From contig NZ_VZQQ01000064.1 of assembly GCF_014397785.1 (NCBI RefSeq), positions 1 through 33,218 on the forward strand: 33,218 bases of DNA. The letters run 5' to 3'. The notes below the pieces were generated by a model. It was not told the origin of the DNA, did no database searches, and saw only the letters and a list, made by a program, of their open reading frames with translations. Below are positions 23,549 to 32,447 of the stretch, in pieces (positions within the stretch are counted from its first letter, which is position 1; each line of letters opens with the position of its first letter). The stretch is from Paraburkholderia podalyriae. Its GTDB lineage: Bacteria; Pseudomonadota; Gammaproteobacteria; Burkholderiales; Burkholderiaceae. A program made the position numbers and the translations under genes.

Positions 23549-25108
23549 ATGCGCGCGTCAAAGACTACCAAAAACATTCATCCGAAGTACAACTGCCGCC
23601 CATCGACAGCACAGGGGCGAGCCGCTCCGCTTGCGTCTCTGTCATTGGCCGCACTTCTGGCACTCGAGACTATGCTCGCGGGTTGCACGGTCGGACCGAA
23701 TTACGCCGCTCCGCCAGCGCCCAATGTATCGAGGTTTACGGAGAAGCCAGTTCCCGCGCGCACTGTTTCCACCGACGCGACTGCGGGCACCGCGCAAACC
23801 TTCGTCGAGGGGCGCGACATTGAGGGTGACTGGTGGGCGCTGTTCCATTCGCCGCAGATCAACGCGCTGGTCGAGCGCGCGCTCAAGGCCAATCCCTCGC
23901 TTGCCGCCGCTCAGGCGACGTTGCGCGAGGCGCGCGAGAACACCCGTGCGGAGCAGGGCAGTTTTTTCCCGCAAATCAGCGCGAGCACATCGGCCGAACG
24001 CGAGCGCAACTCACTGGTGAGCCCGGTGCCGAAGACATACAACGTCATAAGCGGATCGCTCAGCGTGTCGTACACGCTCGATGCATTCGGCGGCGTTCGC
24101 CGGCAAGTCGAGCAACTGAATGCCCAAGCCGAGTACGAGCGCTACGAACTGGAGGCGACCGAACTGACGCTGATCGCGAACGTCGTCAATGCGGCCATCA
24201 ACGAGGCTTCGTTGCAGGCGCAGATTGATACGACACACGAGATCATCCGCGCGTATACTGCCGCGCTCGACGTTATGCGCCACCGCTTCGAGGCCGGCGG
24301 CGTAAGCCAGGTGGACGTGCTGCAGCAGCAGTCACTGCTGGATGCGCAGATCGCCACGCTTCCCGGTTTGCAGAAGCAGCTCGAGCAGCAGCGCAATCAA
24401 CTCGCGGTGTATCTGGGCGGCCTGCCGACCGACTACACCGGGTCTACGCTCGATCTCGCCAGACTCGTGCTGCCGGAGGAACTGCCGGTGTCGCTGCCGT
24501 CGAGTCTGGTTGCGCAGCGCCCCGACATCCAGGCGTACGGCGCCTTGCTGCATTCGGCAACGGCGAACGTCGGCATCGCGGTGGCAAACATGTTGCCGCA
24601 GATTTCGCTGACCGGCAGTTATGGACGCGATGGCAGCAGCTACTCAAACCTTTTCAATCCCGCAGGCATTGTGTGGAGCCTCGCGGGTAGCCTCACCCAG
24701 CCGGTCTTCCAGGGCGGCACACTCAGGGCGAAGAAGCGAGCCGCCGATGCTGCGGTCGATGTCGCCGCCGCCCAGTACAGCAGCACGGTCAACGCGGCGT
24801 TTCAGGACGTGGCCAATGCGCTCGTCGCCGTTCATCGGGATGCCGAAACGCTTGCTGCGAACCTCGAGACGCAGAAAACAGCTGCTGCGAGCCTCAGGGT
24901 CGCTCAGGCGCAATACCGCGCGGGCGGCGGGACTTACCTCAATGTGCTGAGCGCCGAGCAATCCGATGAGAGCGCGCGCCTCAACCTGATTTCCTCTCAA
25001 GCCACTCGCTACACCGATACCGTCGCGCTCTTCCAGGCGCTGGGCGGTGGCTGGTGGCATCGAAGCGATGTCGATCCCAAAGTTGCGCAATGTTGCGGAG
25101 CATTTTAA
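23549..25108 (+). CDS. RND efflux outer membrane factor (NodT/OprM family lipoprotein)
   Basis: This is the outer membrane channel of a tripartite pump, a TolC-like trimer anchored by a lipid. The long N-terminal segment contains a hydrophobic stretch and a lipobox with cysteine 46 (LAGCTVGPNYAAP, the usual start of the mature protein in this family). Two outer membrane efflux repeats follow, with GDWWALFHSPQINALVERAL in the first half and YRAGGGTYLNVLSAEQ near the end. It is 519 residues; the leader is longer than usual, so the true start may be downstream. It lies three bases before the membrane fusion protein gene, in one operon. Despite the family name NodT it has no proven link to nodulation. 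Confidence 0.92.
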   Translation: MRASKTTKNIHPKYNCRPSTAQGRAAPLASLSLAALLALETMLAGCTVGPNYAAPPAPNVSRFTEKPVPARTVSTDATAGTAQTFVEGRDIEGDWWALFHSPQINALVERALKANPSLAAAQATLREARENTRAEQGSFFPQISASTSAERERNSLVSPVPKTYNVISGSLSVSYTLDAFGGVRRQVEQLNAQAEYERYELEATELTLIANVVNAAINEASLQAQIDTTHEIIRAYTAALDVMRHRFEAGGVSQVDVLQQQSLLDAQIATLPGLQKQLEQQRNQLAVYLGGLPTDYTGSTLDLARLVLPEELPVSLPSSLVAQRPDIQAYGALLHSATANVGIAVANMLPQISLTGSYGRDGSSYSNLFNPAGIVWSLAGSLTQPVFQGGTLRAKKRAADAAVDVAAAQYSSTVNAAFQDVANALVAVHRDAETLAANLETQKTAAASLRVAQAQYRAGGGTYLNVLSAEQSDESARLNLISSQATRYTDTVALFQALGGGWWHRSDVDPKVAQCCGAF

Positions 25109-25111
25109 ATC

Positions 25112-26305
25112 ATGACCCCTGTTACCCCGCTTGCGCATACCGCCAATACCCCGCCTGAATGGCAGCGGCCGCCTAGAACCTTGCTTCGCCTGTTTCTGAT
25201 GCTTCTGGTGGTGGGACTGCTTGCCGCCGCGCTGATTGGTTTCCACCTGTTCAAGGGGCACATCCTGAAGCAGGTCACGGCCGGCATCCAGTCGCAACAG
25301 GCGACAGTGTCGACCACATCTGCTGTCTTGCAGCCGTGGCAGGCGACGCTCACGGGCGTCGGATCCCTGCGGGCGTCGACGGGTGCGGATCTTTCGCTGG
25401 AAACGAGCGGCGTGGTCGATGAAATCGACTTCGAGTCCGGCCGTGACGTCAAGCAAGGGACCGTGCTGCTCCGCCTGCGTCCGAACGACGATCCCGCCAA
25501 GCTCGCGCAACTGCAGGCCACTGCCAGTCTGGACGAGGTCACCTACAAGCGCGACCTGCAGCAACTTGCGGCGCAGGGCGTGGCGCAGTCGACCGTGGAT
25601 ACAGATGTCAGCAACCTGAAGGCGGCGCGCGCGCAAGTCGCGGCGCAACAGGCGCTGATGAACGAAAAGGTCGTCCGCGCGCCGTTTTCTGGACGTCTGG
25701 GCGTGCGTCAGGTCGATGTGGGTCAATACCTGGCGGCCGGCACGACGGTTGTGACGTTGCAGGCACTCGACCCGATGTTGCTCGACTTCTATCTGCCGCA
25801 GCAGGTGCGTGGGCAGATCAGCGTCGGACAGACCGTATCGGTGAGCGTTGATGCGTATCCCGGCAAGACGTTCACCGGCACGGTGACGTCGATGAATTCG
25901 AAGGTCGACACCTCGAGCCGCATGCTGCAGATACGCGCGTCGTTTGCGAACCCCGACGGCGCGCTGCTACCCGGCATGTTCGCCACCGCCAGCGTGGCGA
26001 GCGGCGCGGAGCAATCGCTCGTGACGATTCCGCAGACGGCGGTGACGTACAACCCATATGGCAGCCTCGTCTACGTGGTCCACGAGGGCAAGGACGCGCA
26101 GGGCAGGCTGCAGGCAAGTGTCCGCCAGCAGTTCGTGACGACTGGCGGGACGCGCGGCGATCAGGTCAGCATCCTGAAGGGACTGAAGGCCGGCGACGTG
26201 GTGGTGACGGCGGGGCAACTCAAGCTGCACAACGACGCATTGGTGCAGATCGACAACAGCGTGAAGCTGCCCAACGACGCCGCGCCCGTCCCGCAAGATC
26301 ACTGA
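25112..26305 (+). CDS. RND efflux membrane fusion protein
   Basis: This is the periplasmic adaptor of the pump (HlyD/AcrA type), 397 residues. It has an N-terminal membrane anchor (LLRLFLMLLVVGLLAAALIG at about residues 25-45), a lipoyl-like barrel (GVVDEIDFESGRDVKQGTVL), a coiled-coil hairpin (residues 130-185), then the returning half APFSGRLGVRQVDVGQYLAA and a beta-barrel domain (PGKTFTGTVTSMNSKVD). It follows the outer membrane factor by three bases and precedes the RND transporter by 12, so the three are cotranscribed. Confidence 0.94.
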   Translation: MTPVTPLAHTANTPPEWQRPPRTLLRLFLMLLVVGLLAAALIGFHLFKGHILKQVTAGIQSQQATVSTTSAVLQPWQATLTGVGSLRASTGADLSLETSGVVDEIDFESGRDVKQGTVLLRLRPNDDPAKLAQLQATASLDEVTYKRDLQQLAAQGVAQSTVDTDVSNLKAARAQVAAQQALMNEKVVRAPFSGRLGVRQVDVGQYLAAGTTVVTLQALDPMLLDFYLPQQVRGQISVGQTVSVSVDAYPGKTFTGTVTSMNSKVDTSSRMLQIRASFANPDGALLPGMFATASVASGAEQSLVTIPQTAVTYNPYGSLVYVVHEGKDAQGRLQASVRQQFVTTGGTRGDQVSILKGLKAGDVVVTAGQLKLHNDALVQIDNSVKLPNDAAPVPQDH

Positions 26306-26317
26306 ACAGGACGGCTC

Positions 26318-29300
26318 ATGAAATTTACCGACATCTTTATCCGCCGGCCTGTACTCGCGTGCGTGGTCAGCCTGATGATCCTTGTGCTCGGCTACAAGGC
26401 GTTCACCTCGCTGCCCGTTCTCGAGTACCCGAAAACCGAAAACGCCGTGGTGACCGTGACCACGACGTACTACGGCGCCGATCCGCAGACCGTGGAGGGT
26501 TTTGTCACCACGCCGCTGGAAAACGCCATCGCGCAGGCGAACGGGATCGATTACCTGTCGTCGAAGAGCATCGCCGGCACCAGCACGATCACCGCGAACC
26601 TCGTGCTCAACTTCGACCCTGACAAAGCGGTCACCGAGGTCAACGCCAAGATCAACTCGGTGCTCAACCAGTTGCCGAGCGGCGTGCAGCAGCCGGCCAT
26701 CACGGTCGCGATCGGACAGTCGCTGGACGCGTTGATTATCGGCTTTTCGAGCGATGAACTCACGCCCAACCAGATCACCGACTACCTCGTGCGCAACGTG
26801 CAGCCGCGTCTGCAGGCAGTGCAAGGCGTGCAGACGGCCGAACTGCTCGGACCGCAGTATTTTGCGCTGCGCGCGTGGCTCGATCCGCAGAAGCTCGCGG
26901 AATACGGCCTTACCGCGACCGATGTCACCAACGCGCTTTCCTCGAACAACGTGATCGCAGGACTGGGAACCACCAAAGGGCAGATGGTGCAGTTCAACCT
27001 GACCGCATCGACGGATCTGCATTCGGCGCAGCAGTTCCGCGATCTCGTGATCAAGCAGGTCAATGGCGGCATCATCAGGCTGAACGATGTGGCCAACGTC
27101 ACGCTCGGCTCGGAAGACTATGAATCCGGCGTGTCGTATAACGGCCAGAAGGGCGTGTACGTGGGGATCCAGACGGTGCCGGGGGCGAGCCTGCTCGATG
27201 TGATCAAGGGCGTGAAGGCTGTGTTCCCCGACATTCAGAAGGCACTGCCGGCGGGGTTGCACGGCTCGGTCATCTACGACTCCACGGTATTCGTTGACAG
27301 TTCGATTCATGAGGTCGAGAACGCGTTGATCGAGACGGTGGTGATCGTCACGCTGGTGGTGTTTGCCTTCCTCGGCGCGCCGCGCTCCGTGCTGATTCCG
27401 GTCATCGCGATTCCGTTGTCACTGGTGGGCACCTTCGGCGTGATGCTCGCGCTAGGGTTCTCGATCAACCTGCTGACCTTGCTCGCGCTAGTACTGGCGA
27501 TCGGGCTGGTGGTCGATGACGCGATCATTGTGGTTGAGAGCGTGAGCCTTCATCTCGAAGGGGGCATGCGGCCACGCGATGCCGCGATCAAGGCCGCGCG
27601 CGACCTCGCCAGCCCTATCATCGCGATGACCATCGTCCTGATCGCCGTCTATGTGCCGATCGGTTTTCAGGGTGGACTGACCGGCGCATTATTCACCGAG
27701 TTCGCGTTCACGCTGGTTGGCGCGGTGACCATGTCCGCGGTCATTTCTCTGACGCTGTCGCCTATGATGTGCGGCCAGTTCTTGAAGCCGCACGATCAGG
27801 GCGGCCGTTTTGTCACGCGCATTGTCGAGACGATCGATCATGTTTTCGGTTCACTGCGGCGTGGCTATGAACGGCTGCTGCGCAACAGTTTGCGGACGGT
27901 CCCGGTGACGCTATTGTTTACCGGGCTGGTAATTTCCAGCATCTATTTCCTGTACACCAGTGCCGACAGCGAACTTGCACCGCAAGAGGATCAAGGGGTC
28001 GTCATTCTGCAGCCGACTTCCGCGCCGGACGCGACGCTGCAGCAAAAGGAGGCGTTCGGCCGTCAGGTCGCCGACATCATGGCCAAGGTCCCCGAGGCCG
28101 CGCAGACGTTCCAGGTTGAGAGCCCGTCGCAGTCGATTGCCGGTGTGACGTTCAAGCCGTGGGATCAGCGTCATCGCACTGCGACCGATATCCAGCGCGA
28201 TCTGCAGAACCAGTTCAACAAGGTGGCAGGTCAGAAGGTCGTCGCGTTTCAGCCCCCTCCGCTGCCCGGTTCGCAAGGCTTGCCGATCCAGTTCGTGCTC
28301 AAGTCGACGCAGCCGCTGGATAGGCTGAATGTAGAGGCTCAGAAATTCCTTTCGGACGCAGCCGCCAGTGGGATGTTCCTATTTATCGATAGCGACCTCA
28401 AGGTCGACCAGCCGCAGAAAGTGTTCGATATCGACCGCGACAAGGCCTCACAACTCGGCTTGACGATGCAGCAGGTCGGCACGGCGCTGGGCGGTCTGTT
28501 GGGGGGCGGTTATACGAATTACTTCAGTCTCGATTCGCGCTCGTACCAGGTAATTGCCCAGGTGCAGCAGCGCTCGCGCCTGACGCTCGACCAGGTCATG
28601 AATTACCAGATCGCGACTGTGAATAACGTGCCCGTGCCGTTATCGTCGATCGCCCATGTGCGGACCGAAACCGTGCCTGAAACCATCAATCATTTCCAGC
28701 AGGTGAACTCGGCGACGATCTCCGGCGTGCCCGCGCTCGGCGTTTCGCAGGACGCCGCGCTCAGGTCGCTGCAGGCGCTTGCGGCGCGTACGCTGCCGGC
28801 GGACGTGTCGATCGACTATGCCGGCCCTTTGCGTCAACTCGTGCAGGAATCGAGCGGCTTTGTGGGCACCTTTGTTCTGGCGCTGATCATCATCTACCTG
28901 AGTCTCGCGGCGTTGTTCGAGAGCTTCCGCGACCCGTTGGTGATCCTTGTTTCGATCCCGATGTCGGTAGCGGGTGCGCTCGTGTTCATCAGCCTTGGGC
29001 TGGGAGGGGCGTCGCTGAATATCTACACGGAGGTCGGGCTGGTGACACTGATGGGGCTGATCAGCAAGCACGGCATTCTGATTGTGGAAGTCGCGAATGC
29101 GGCGCAGCACGAGGGCATGTCGAAACTCGAAGCCATCGTCCATGCGGCGGGGATCCGCTTGCGGCCGATCCTGATGACTACCGCGGCGATGGTGCTCGGC
29201 GTCGTGCCATTGATCCTGTCCTCAGGTGCGGGCGCGGCGTCGCGTTTCAACATGGGGCTGGTGATTGGCAGCGGGTTGGCGATAGGTACGTTGTTCACGC

Positions 29301-29392
29301 TGTTCGTGTTGCCAGCGGTTTATCTCACGTTCGCTGCTCGACATGCAAAGGAGACGACCGAGTCAAGGGTGCAAACGGCGGAGATGGTTTAG
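26318..29392 (+). CDS. RND multidrug efflux transporter (AcrB/MexB superfamily)
   Basis: This is the inner-membrane proton-driven pump, 1,024 residues, full length for the hydrophobe/amphiphile exporter family. The N-terminus MKFTDIFIRRPVLACVVSLM is characteristic. TM4 has GLVVDDAIIVVE with the two proton-relay aspartates, and the second half repeats the architecture (SKHGILIVEVANAAQ in the C-terminal repeat, then LRPILMTTAAMVLGVVPL). Substrates cannot be read from sequence; members of this subgroup export diverse drugs and phenolics. It is the last gene of the tetR-controlled operon. The gene is intact. Confidence 0.95.
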   Translation: MKFTDIFIRRPVLACVVSLMILVLGYKAFTSLPVLEYPKTENAVVTVTTTYYGADPQTVEGFVTTPLENAIAQANGIDYLSSKSIAGTSTITANLVLNFDPDKAVTEVNAKINSVLNQLPSGVQQPAITVAIGQSLDALIIGFSSDELTPNQITDYLVRNVQPRLQAVQGVQTAELLGPQYFALRAWLDPQKLAEYGLTATDVTNALSSNNVIAGLGTTKGQMVQFNLTASTDLHSAQQFRDLVIKQVNGGIIRLNDVANVTLGSEDYESGVSYNGQKGVYVGIQTVPGASLLDVIKGVKAVFPDIQKALPAGLHGSVIYDSTVFVDSSIHEVENALIETVVIVTLVVFAFLGAPRSVLIPVIAIPLSLVGTFGVMLALGFSINLLTLLALVLAIGLVVDDAIIVVESVSLHLEGGMRPRDAAIKAARDLASPIIAMTIVLIAVYVPIGFQGGLTGALFTEFAFTLVGAVTMSAVISLTLSPMMCGQFLKPHDQGGRFVTRIVETIDHVFGSLRRGYERLLRNSLRTVPVTLLFTGLVISSIYFLYTSADSELAPQEDQGVVILQPTSAPDATLQQKEAFGRQVADIMAKVPEAAQTFQVESPSQSIAGVTFKPWDQRHRTATDIQRDLQNQFNKVAGQKVVAFQPPPLPGSQGLPIQFVLKSTQPLDRLNVEAQKFLSDAAASGMFLFIDSDLKVDQPQKVFDIDRDKASQLGLTMQQVGTALGGLLGGGYTNYFSLDSRSYQVIAQVQQRSRLTLDQVMNYQIATVNNVPVPLSSIAHVRTETVPETINHFQQVNSATISGVPALGVSQDAALRSLQALAARTLPADVSIDYAGPLRQLVQESSGFVGTFVLALIIIYLSLAALFESFRDPLVILVSIPMSVAGALVFISLGLGGASLNIYTEVGLVTLMGLISKHGILIVEVANAAQHEGMSKLEAIVHAAGIRLRPILMTTAAMVLGVVPLILSSGAGAASRFNMGLVIGSGLAIGTLFTLFVLPAVYLTFAARHAKETTESRVQTAEMV

Positions 29393-29490
29393 CCTCTGCT
29401 CGACCTCGGCGGTGAAGCGGCCGCTTACGAAATGCTACCGCCCGATGCGAAGGCATCCGGCGCGGAGCGCTCACCGTCCATCAACACAAG

Positions 29491-29640
29491 GATGTTTTTC
29501 TCGCTCATGCCGCGCAGGGCGATACCCGGCAGGGCGGGGCATTCTGGCGCGAGATGGCCGGGGCATGGACGGTAAGCGGACTCGGCGTTCGACGTTTCTG
29601 TCGTGAGCAGGGGCCCGCCGTTAGTACCTTCGTTTATGGC
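29491..29640 (+). pseudogene. IS66-family TnpA-like scrap
   Basis: The frame DVFLAHAAQGDTRQGGAFWR followed by EMAGAWTVSGLGVRRFCREQ resembles the N-terminus of the IS66 accessory protein TnpA (WRE..W..SGLSV..FCR). Nothing downstream continues it. Confidence 0.5.
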
Positions 29641-29911
29641 GCAAGAAGGGGTATTGGTCCTTATCGTGAGAAATCTGGCGGTCGTCTTCCGGAGAGCCCC
29701 GTGCAGTAACCGTCTCCGTTTTTGCGTCCGATGCGCCACGCCCGGTCTTGCAAGCTATCGAAAAGTCACGGCTGTTCAGAGCAAAGCGCCAGTTATTCGC
29801 ACGAACCTGACTTACTTTGGATTGCGAGCCCTTATGAAATTGCTGATCAAGAGCGCGGCACCCCAAGCGGGCGTGTTCTGGGGCGTGGCACTGAAGTCGA
29901 GCGCGCAGCAC
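29641..29911. other. stretch between IS66 and IS5 scraps, no gene recognised
   Basis: An open plus-strand frame crosses the stretch but shows no family features before the IS5-like residues. Confidence 0.4.
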
Positions 29912-30085
29912 AAGCTGACTGAGGCGAACAAGCGGTTCAACCGGAAGCACGTGTTTCGGGTGATCAAGCGGCAATCCGGCTACACCAAGGTGCGCTACAA
30001 GGGCTTGGGGAAGAACGCGGCCCAGGTGTTCATCTTGATCGGGTTGACCAATCTTTGTCTGGCGAGGCGAGCGATGCTGACGTAA
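29912..30085 (+). pseudogene. IS5-family transposase C-terminal fragment
   Basis: The frame ends with HVFRVIKRQSGYTKVRYKGL, then GKNAAQVFILIGLTNLCLAR, the conserved end of IS5-type DDE transposases, with the last catalytic glutamate (EHPF pattern) changed to HVF. About 57 codons are left. The following 100 bases (to about 30185) probably include the IS end. Confidence 0.75.
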
Positions 30086-30242
30086 GCGGGGAAGATGCGC
30101 CTGCTGCGCGCCCACGGGGCGCCTGGGGGGCGAAAAAGCCCGCGACTCGGCGGGAAAATGGGTTAGTTCGGCCCCATTCCAAAAAAATCGACCCTTCCGG
30201 TCGATCGCCGACGTGTCAGTCGAACTTGAGCAGACATTCATT

Positions 30243-31202
30243 ATGGACCACCTCGAAACGCTGCGGACTTTTTGCACCGTCGTCGAAATGCAGAGCTTCA
30301 CGCACGCCGCGAATAAGCTCGGCGTCTCGACGTCAATCGTCTCGCGCGCGATAACGGGGCTCGAAACCAGGCTCGGTGTACGTCTTTTTCAGCGCACGAC
30401 CCGACACCTCGCACTCACTGAAGCCGGGGACGAGTTTCACGCCGGCTGCTCGCGCGTGGTTGCTGAACTGGACCTGCTCGAAGCCGGTACCGGGCAGCGC
30501 GCACGGGAGCCTGCCGGGGTACTGCGGCTCGTCGCCCACACCACCGCGGCGGTGCTAGAGTTGCCACCGCTGATCGCCGGGTTCCGTGCCCGGTACCCAG
30601 CCGTGCAGCTCGAATTGACGCTGGCGGAACGGCCAGTCGATCTGATCAAGGAAGCCTTTGATCTCGGCATCGTGCTGCCGTTCATGCTGACGAGCGAGCT
30701 CACGATCACCCGTGCGTTGTGCCGCCTGCCCCTCGCCGTGGTGGGCTCGCCCAGCTACCTCCAGGGGCGCCAGCTACCGCAAAGGCCCAACGATCTCGCC
30801 GCATTCCGCTTCGTCACAATACTTGCGTCGATCAGCGAACCACAACTGCGATTCCAGCGCGGTGGCGAACAGTTTGCCGTGCCACTGGAACACGACGTGT
30901 CGACCAACAACGCCGCGTTGAACAAGGAACTGGTGGTGAGCGGTGCTGGTCTCGGCGCGTTGCCTCTTACGATGGTCGGCAAGGAGCTGGACGATGGCCG
31001 GCTGGTACAGCTGCTGCCCGACTTCGAGGTCGTGAGCGCGCAGGCTGAGCTGAGGCTCGCATATCGGGACCGGAGCCTGATGACGGCGAAGGTCCGGGCG
31101 TTCATCGACTATGTGACGTCGTACTTCGACGCGCGCGCGGCTCAGGTGAGCCACGCGCAGCAGCGGAAGACGGTGGCCGCCGGCAGTGACAGGCCGTCCT
31201 GA
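30243..31202 (+). CDS. LysR-family transcriptional regulator
   Basis: The protein is 319 residues from the ATG at 30243 (MDHLETLRTFCTVVEMQSFT), which fits the family N-terminus better than the in-frame start at 30213. The helix-turn-helix is at about residues 18-40 (AANKLGVSTSIVSRAITGLE). The C-terminal co-inducer domain includes RLVAHTTAAVLELPPLIAGF. It precedes the pqi-type operon in the same direction with almost no gap, so it may belong to the same transcript. Inducer and targets are unknown. Confidence 0.92.
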   Translation: MDHLETLRTFCTVVEMQSFTHAANKLGVSTSIVSRAITGLETRLGVRLFQRTTRHLALTEAGDEFHAGCSRVVAELDLLEAGTGQRAREPAGVLRLVAHTTAAVLELPPLIAGFRARYPAVQLELTLAERPVDLIKEAFDLGIVLPFMLTSELTITRALCRLPLAVVGSPSYLQGRQLPQRPNDLAAFRFVTILASISEPQLRFQRGGEQFAVPLEHDVSTNNAALNKELVVSGAGLGALPLTMVGKELDDGRLVQLLPDFEVVSAQAELRLAYRDRSLMTAKVRAFIDYVTSYFDARAAQVSHAQQRKTVAAGSDRPS

Positions 31203-31209
31203 TTGCCAG

Positions 31210-31827
31210 ATGCTCATGCAAACGTTCCCTACTCTCGTCGTCTGCGAGCATTGTGACAGCGTGTACCGCCGCCGCGCGCTGGCCACGCGCGAGGTGGCGC
31301 GCTGCGCGCAATGTTCGGCCGTCCTGTATCGCGCGAGCCAGCTCGATGTCGATCGGTGGCTCGCGCTAACCGTCGCCGCAGCCATCGTCTTCGTGATCGC
31401 CAACGTCTGCCCGGTGATCCGGATCTCCTTGCAGGGGCTGCACAGCGAGACGACGCTCTGGCAGTCCGCGGCAGCGCTGGCGCACGGCGCGGTCGCACCG
31501 ATTGCGCTCGCCACTGCGGCGATGATCGTCGTGGTGCCGTTTCTGCAGATCGCGCTGCTCGGCTGGGTACTGGCATTTGCCCGCGCCGCACGCCGAGCGC
31601 CGGGTTTCGCGTGGAGCATGAGGCTGCTTGCGATGCTGCGCCCGTGGAGCATCGTCGAGGTTGGCGTACTTGGCATGCTCGTAGCCGTCATCAAACTTTC
31701 CAGCTTCGTGCAGGTGGCAGCTGGTCCCGGCATCTGGGCCACGGCAACGCTGATGGTGCTGATCCCAATGATCGCCAATCGCGATGTCCACTTGCTGTGG
31801 GAATGGACCGACGCGGAGACAGCATGA
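31210..31827 (+). CDS. pqiA: PqiA-family membrane protein (first copy)
   Basis: PqiA proteins are inner-membrane partners of MCE-domain PqiB proteins in lipid transport across the envelope. This 205-residue protein has an N-terminal zinc-ribbon-like pair of motifs (CEHC and CAQC) and four hydrophobic segments, the first being WLALTVAAAIVFVIANVCPV. It corresponds to one half of the fused Escherichia coli PqiA. The start at 31210 or 31216 is chosen because earlier starts overlap the LysR gene. The stop overlaps the next start (ATGA). Confidence 0.88.
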   Translation: MLMQTFPTLVVCEHCDSVYRRRALATREVARCAQCSAVLYRASQLDVDRWLALTVAAAIVFVIANVCPVIRISLQGLHSETTLWQSAAALAHGAVAPIALATAAMIVVVPFLQIALLGWVLAFARAARRAPGFAWSMRLLAMLRPWSIVEVGVLGMLVAVIKLSSFVQVAAGPGIWATATLMVLIPMIANRDVHLLWEWTDAETA

Positions 31828-32447
31828 AGCCACCTCCTCGCGCGGGACAGCTAGGCCTGATTGCCTGCCATGGATGCGGACTGGTTTGCGCACATATGCC
31901 GCGCGTGGACGGACACGCCCAATGCCCGCGCTGCGGACGAGCCCTGCATCGACGGCGCCCGGACAGCATCGCACGGTCGTGGGCGTTCCTGATCGCTTCC
32001 CTGATTTTCTACATCCCCGCCAACGTGCTGCCGGTCATGCACACGAGCCTTCTGGGACACGGCAGCGACAGCACGATTCTCTACGGCGTCGTGGAGTTCT
32101 GGAAAGCAGGGTCCCGGGGCATTGCGTCGGTGATCTTTATTGCAAGCGTAGTCGTGCCGTGCGCCAAGTTCCTGATCCTCAGCATGCTGCTCGCGACCAC
32201 GCAACGTCGCAGTCGCCGGGCAATGAACGAGCGTGCCCGTTTGTACCGGCTCGTCGAAGCGGTCGGCTACTGGTCGATGCTCGACGTGATGGTGGTGGCA
32301 ATAGTCTGTGCGTTGGTCAGCTTCCATGCGCTGTCCGACAGCGAGCCGCGCATCGGCATTCTCTTTTTCGGCCTTGTGGTGATCCTCACCATGCTCTGCG
32401 CCATGAACTTCGATCCCCGACTCATCTGGGACGCTGAGGAAACATGA
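31824..32447 (+). CDS. pqiA: PqiA-family membrane protein (second copy)
   Basis: The second half-length PqiA has 207 residues. It again begins with a cysteine-rich ribbon (CHGCGLVC and CPRC), followed by hydrophobic segments such as AFLIASLIFYIPANVLPVMH, the conserved IPANxLPVM motif of the family. It overlaps its neighbours on both sides by ATGA, so all three genes are translationally coupled. Splitting PqiA into two adjacent genes is common in Burkholderiaceae-type genomes. Confidence 0.92.
   Translation: MKPPPRAGQLGLIACHGCGLVCAHMPRVDGHAQCPRCGRALHRRRPDSIARSWAFLIASLIFYIPANVLPVMHTSLLGHGSDSTILYGVVEFWKAGSRGIASVIFIASVVVPCAKFLILSMLLATTQRRSRRAMNERARLYRLVEAVGYWSMLDVMVVAIVCALVSFHALSDSEPRIGILFFGLVVILTMLCAMNFDPRLIWDAEET

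Noticed and set aside
24644..25726. 360-codon minus-strand open frame
   Set aside because: It is a shadow of the outer membrane factor and fusion protein genes.
25967..27310. 447-codon minus-strand open frame inside the efflux operon
   Set aside because: It is a GC-rich shadow of the membrane fusion and RND genes, with a histidine- and arginine-rich composition and no motifs.
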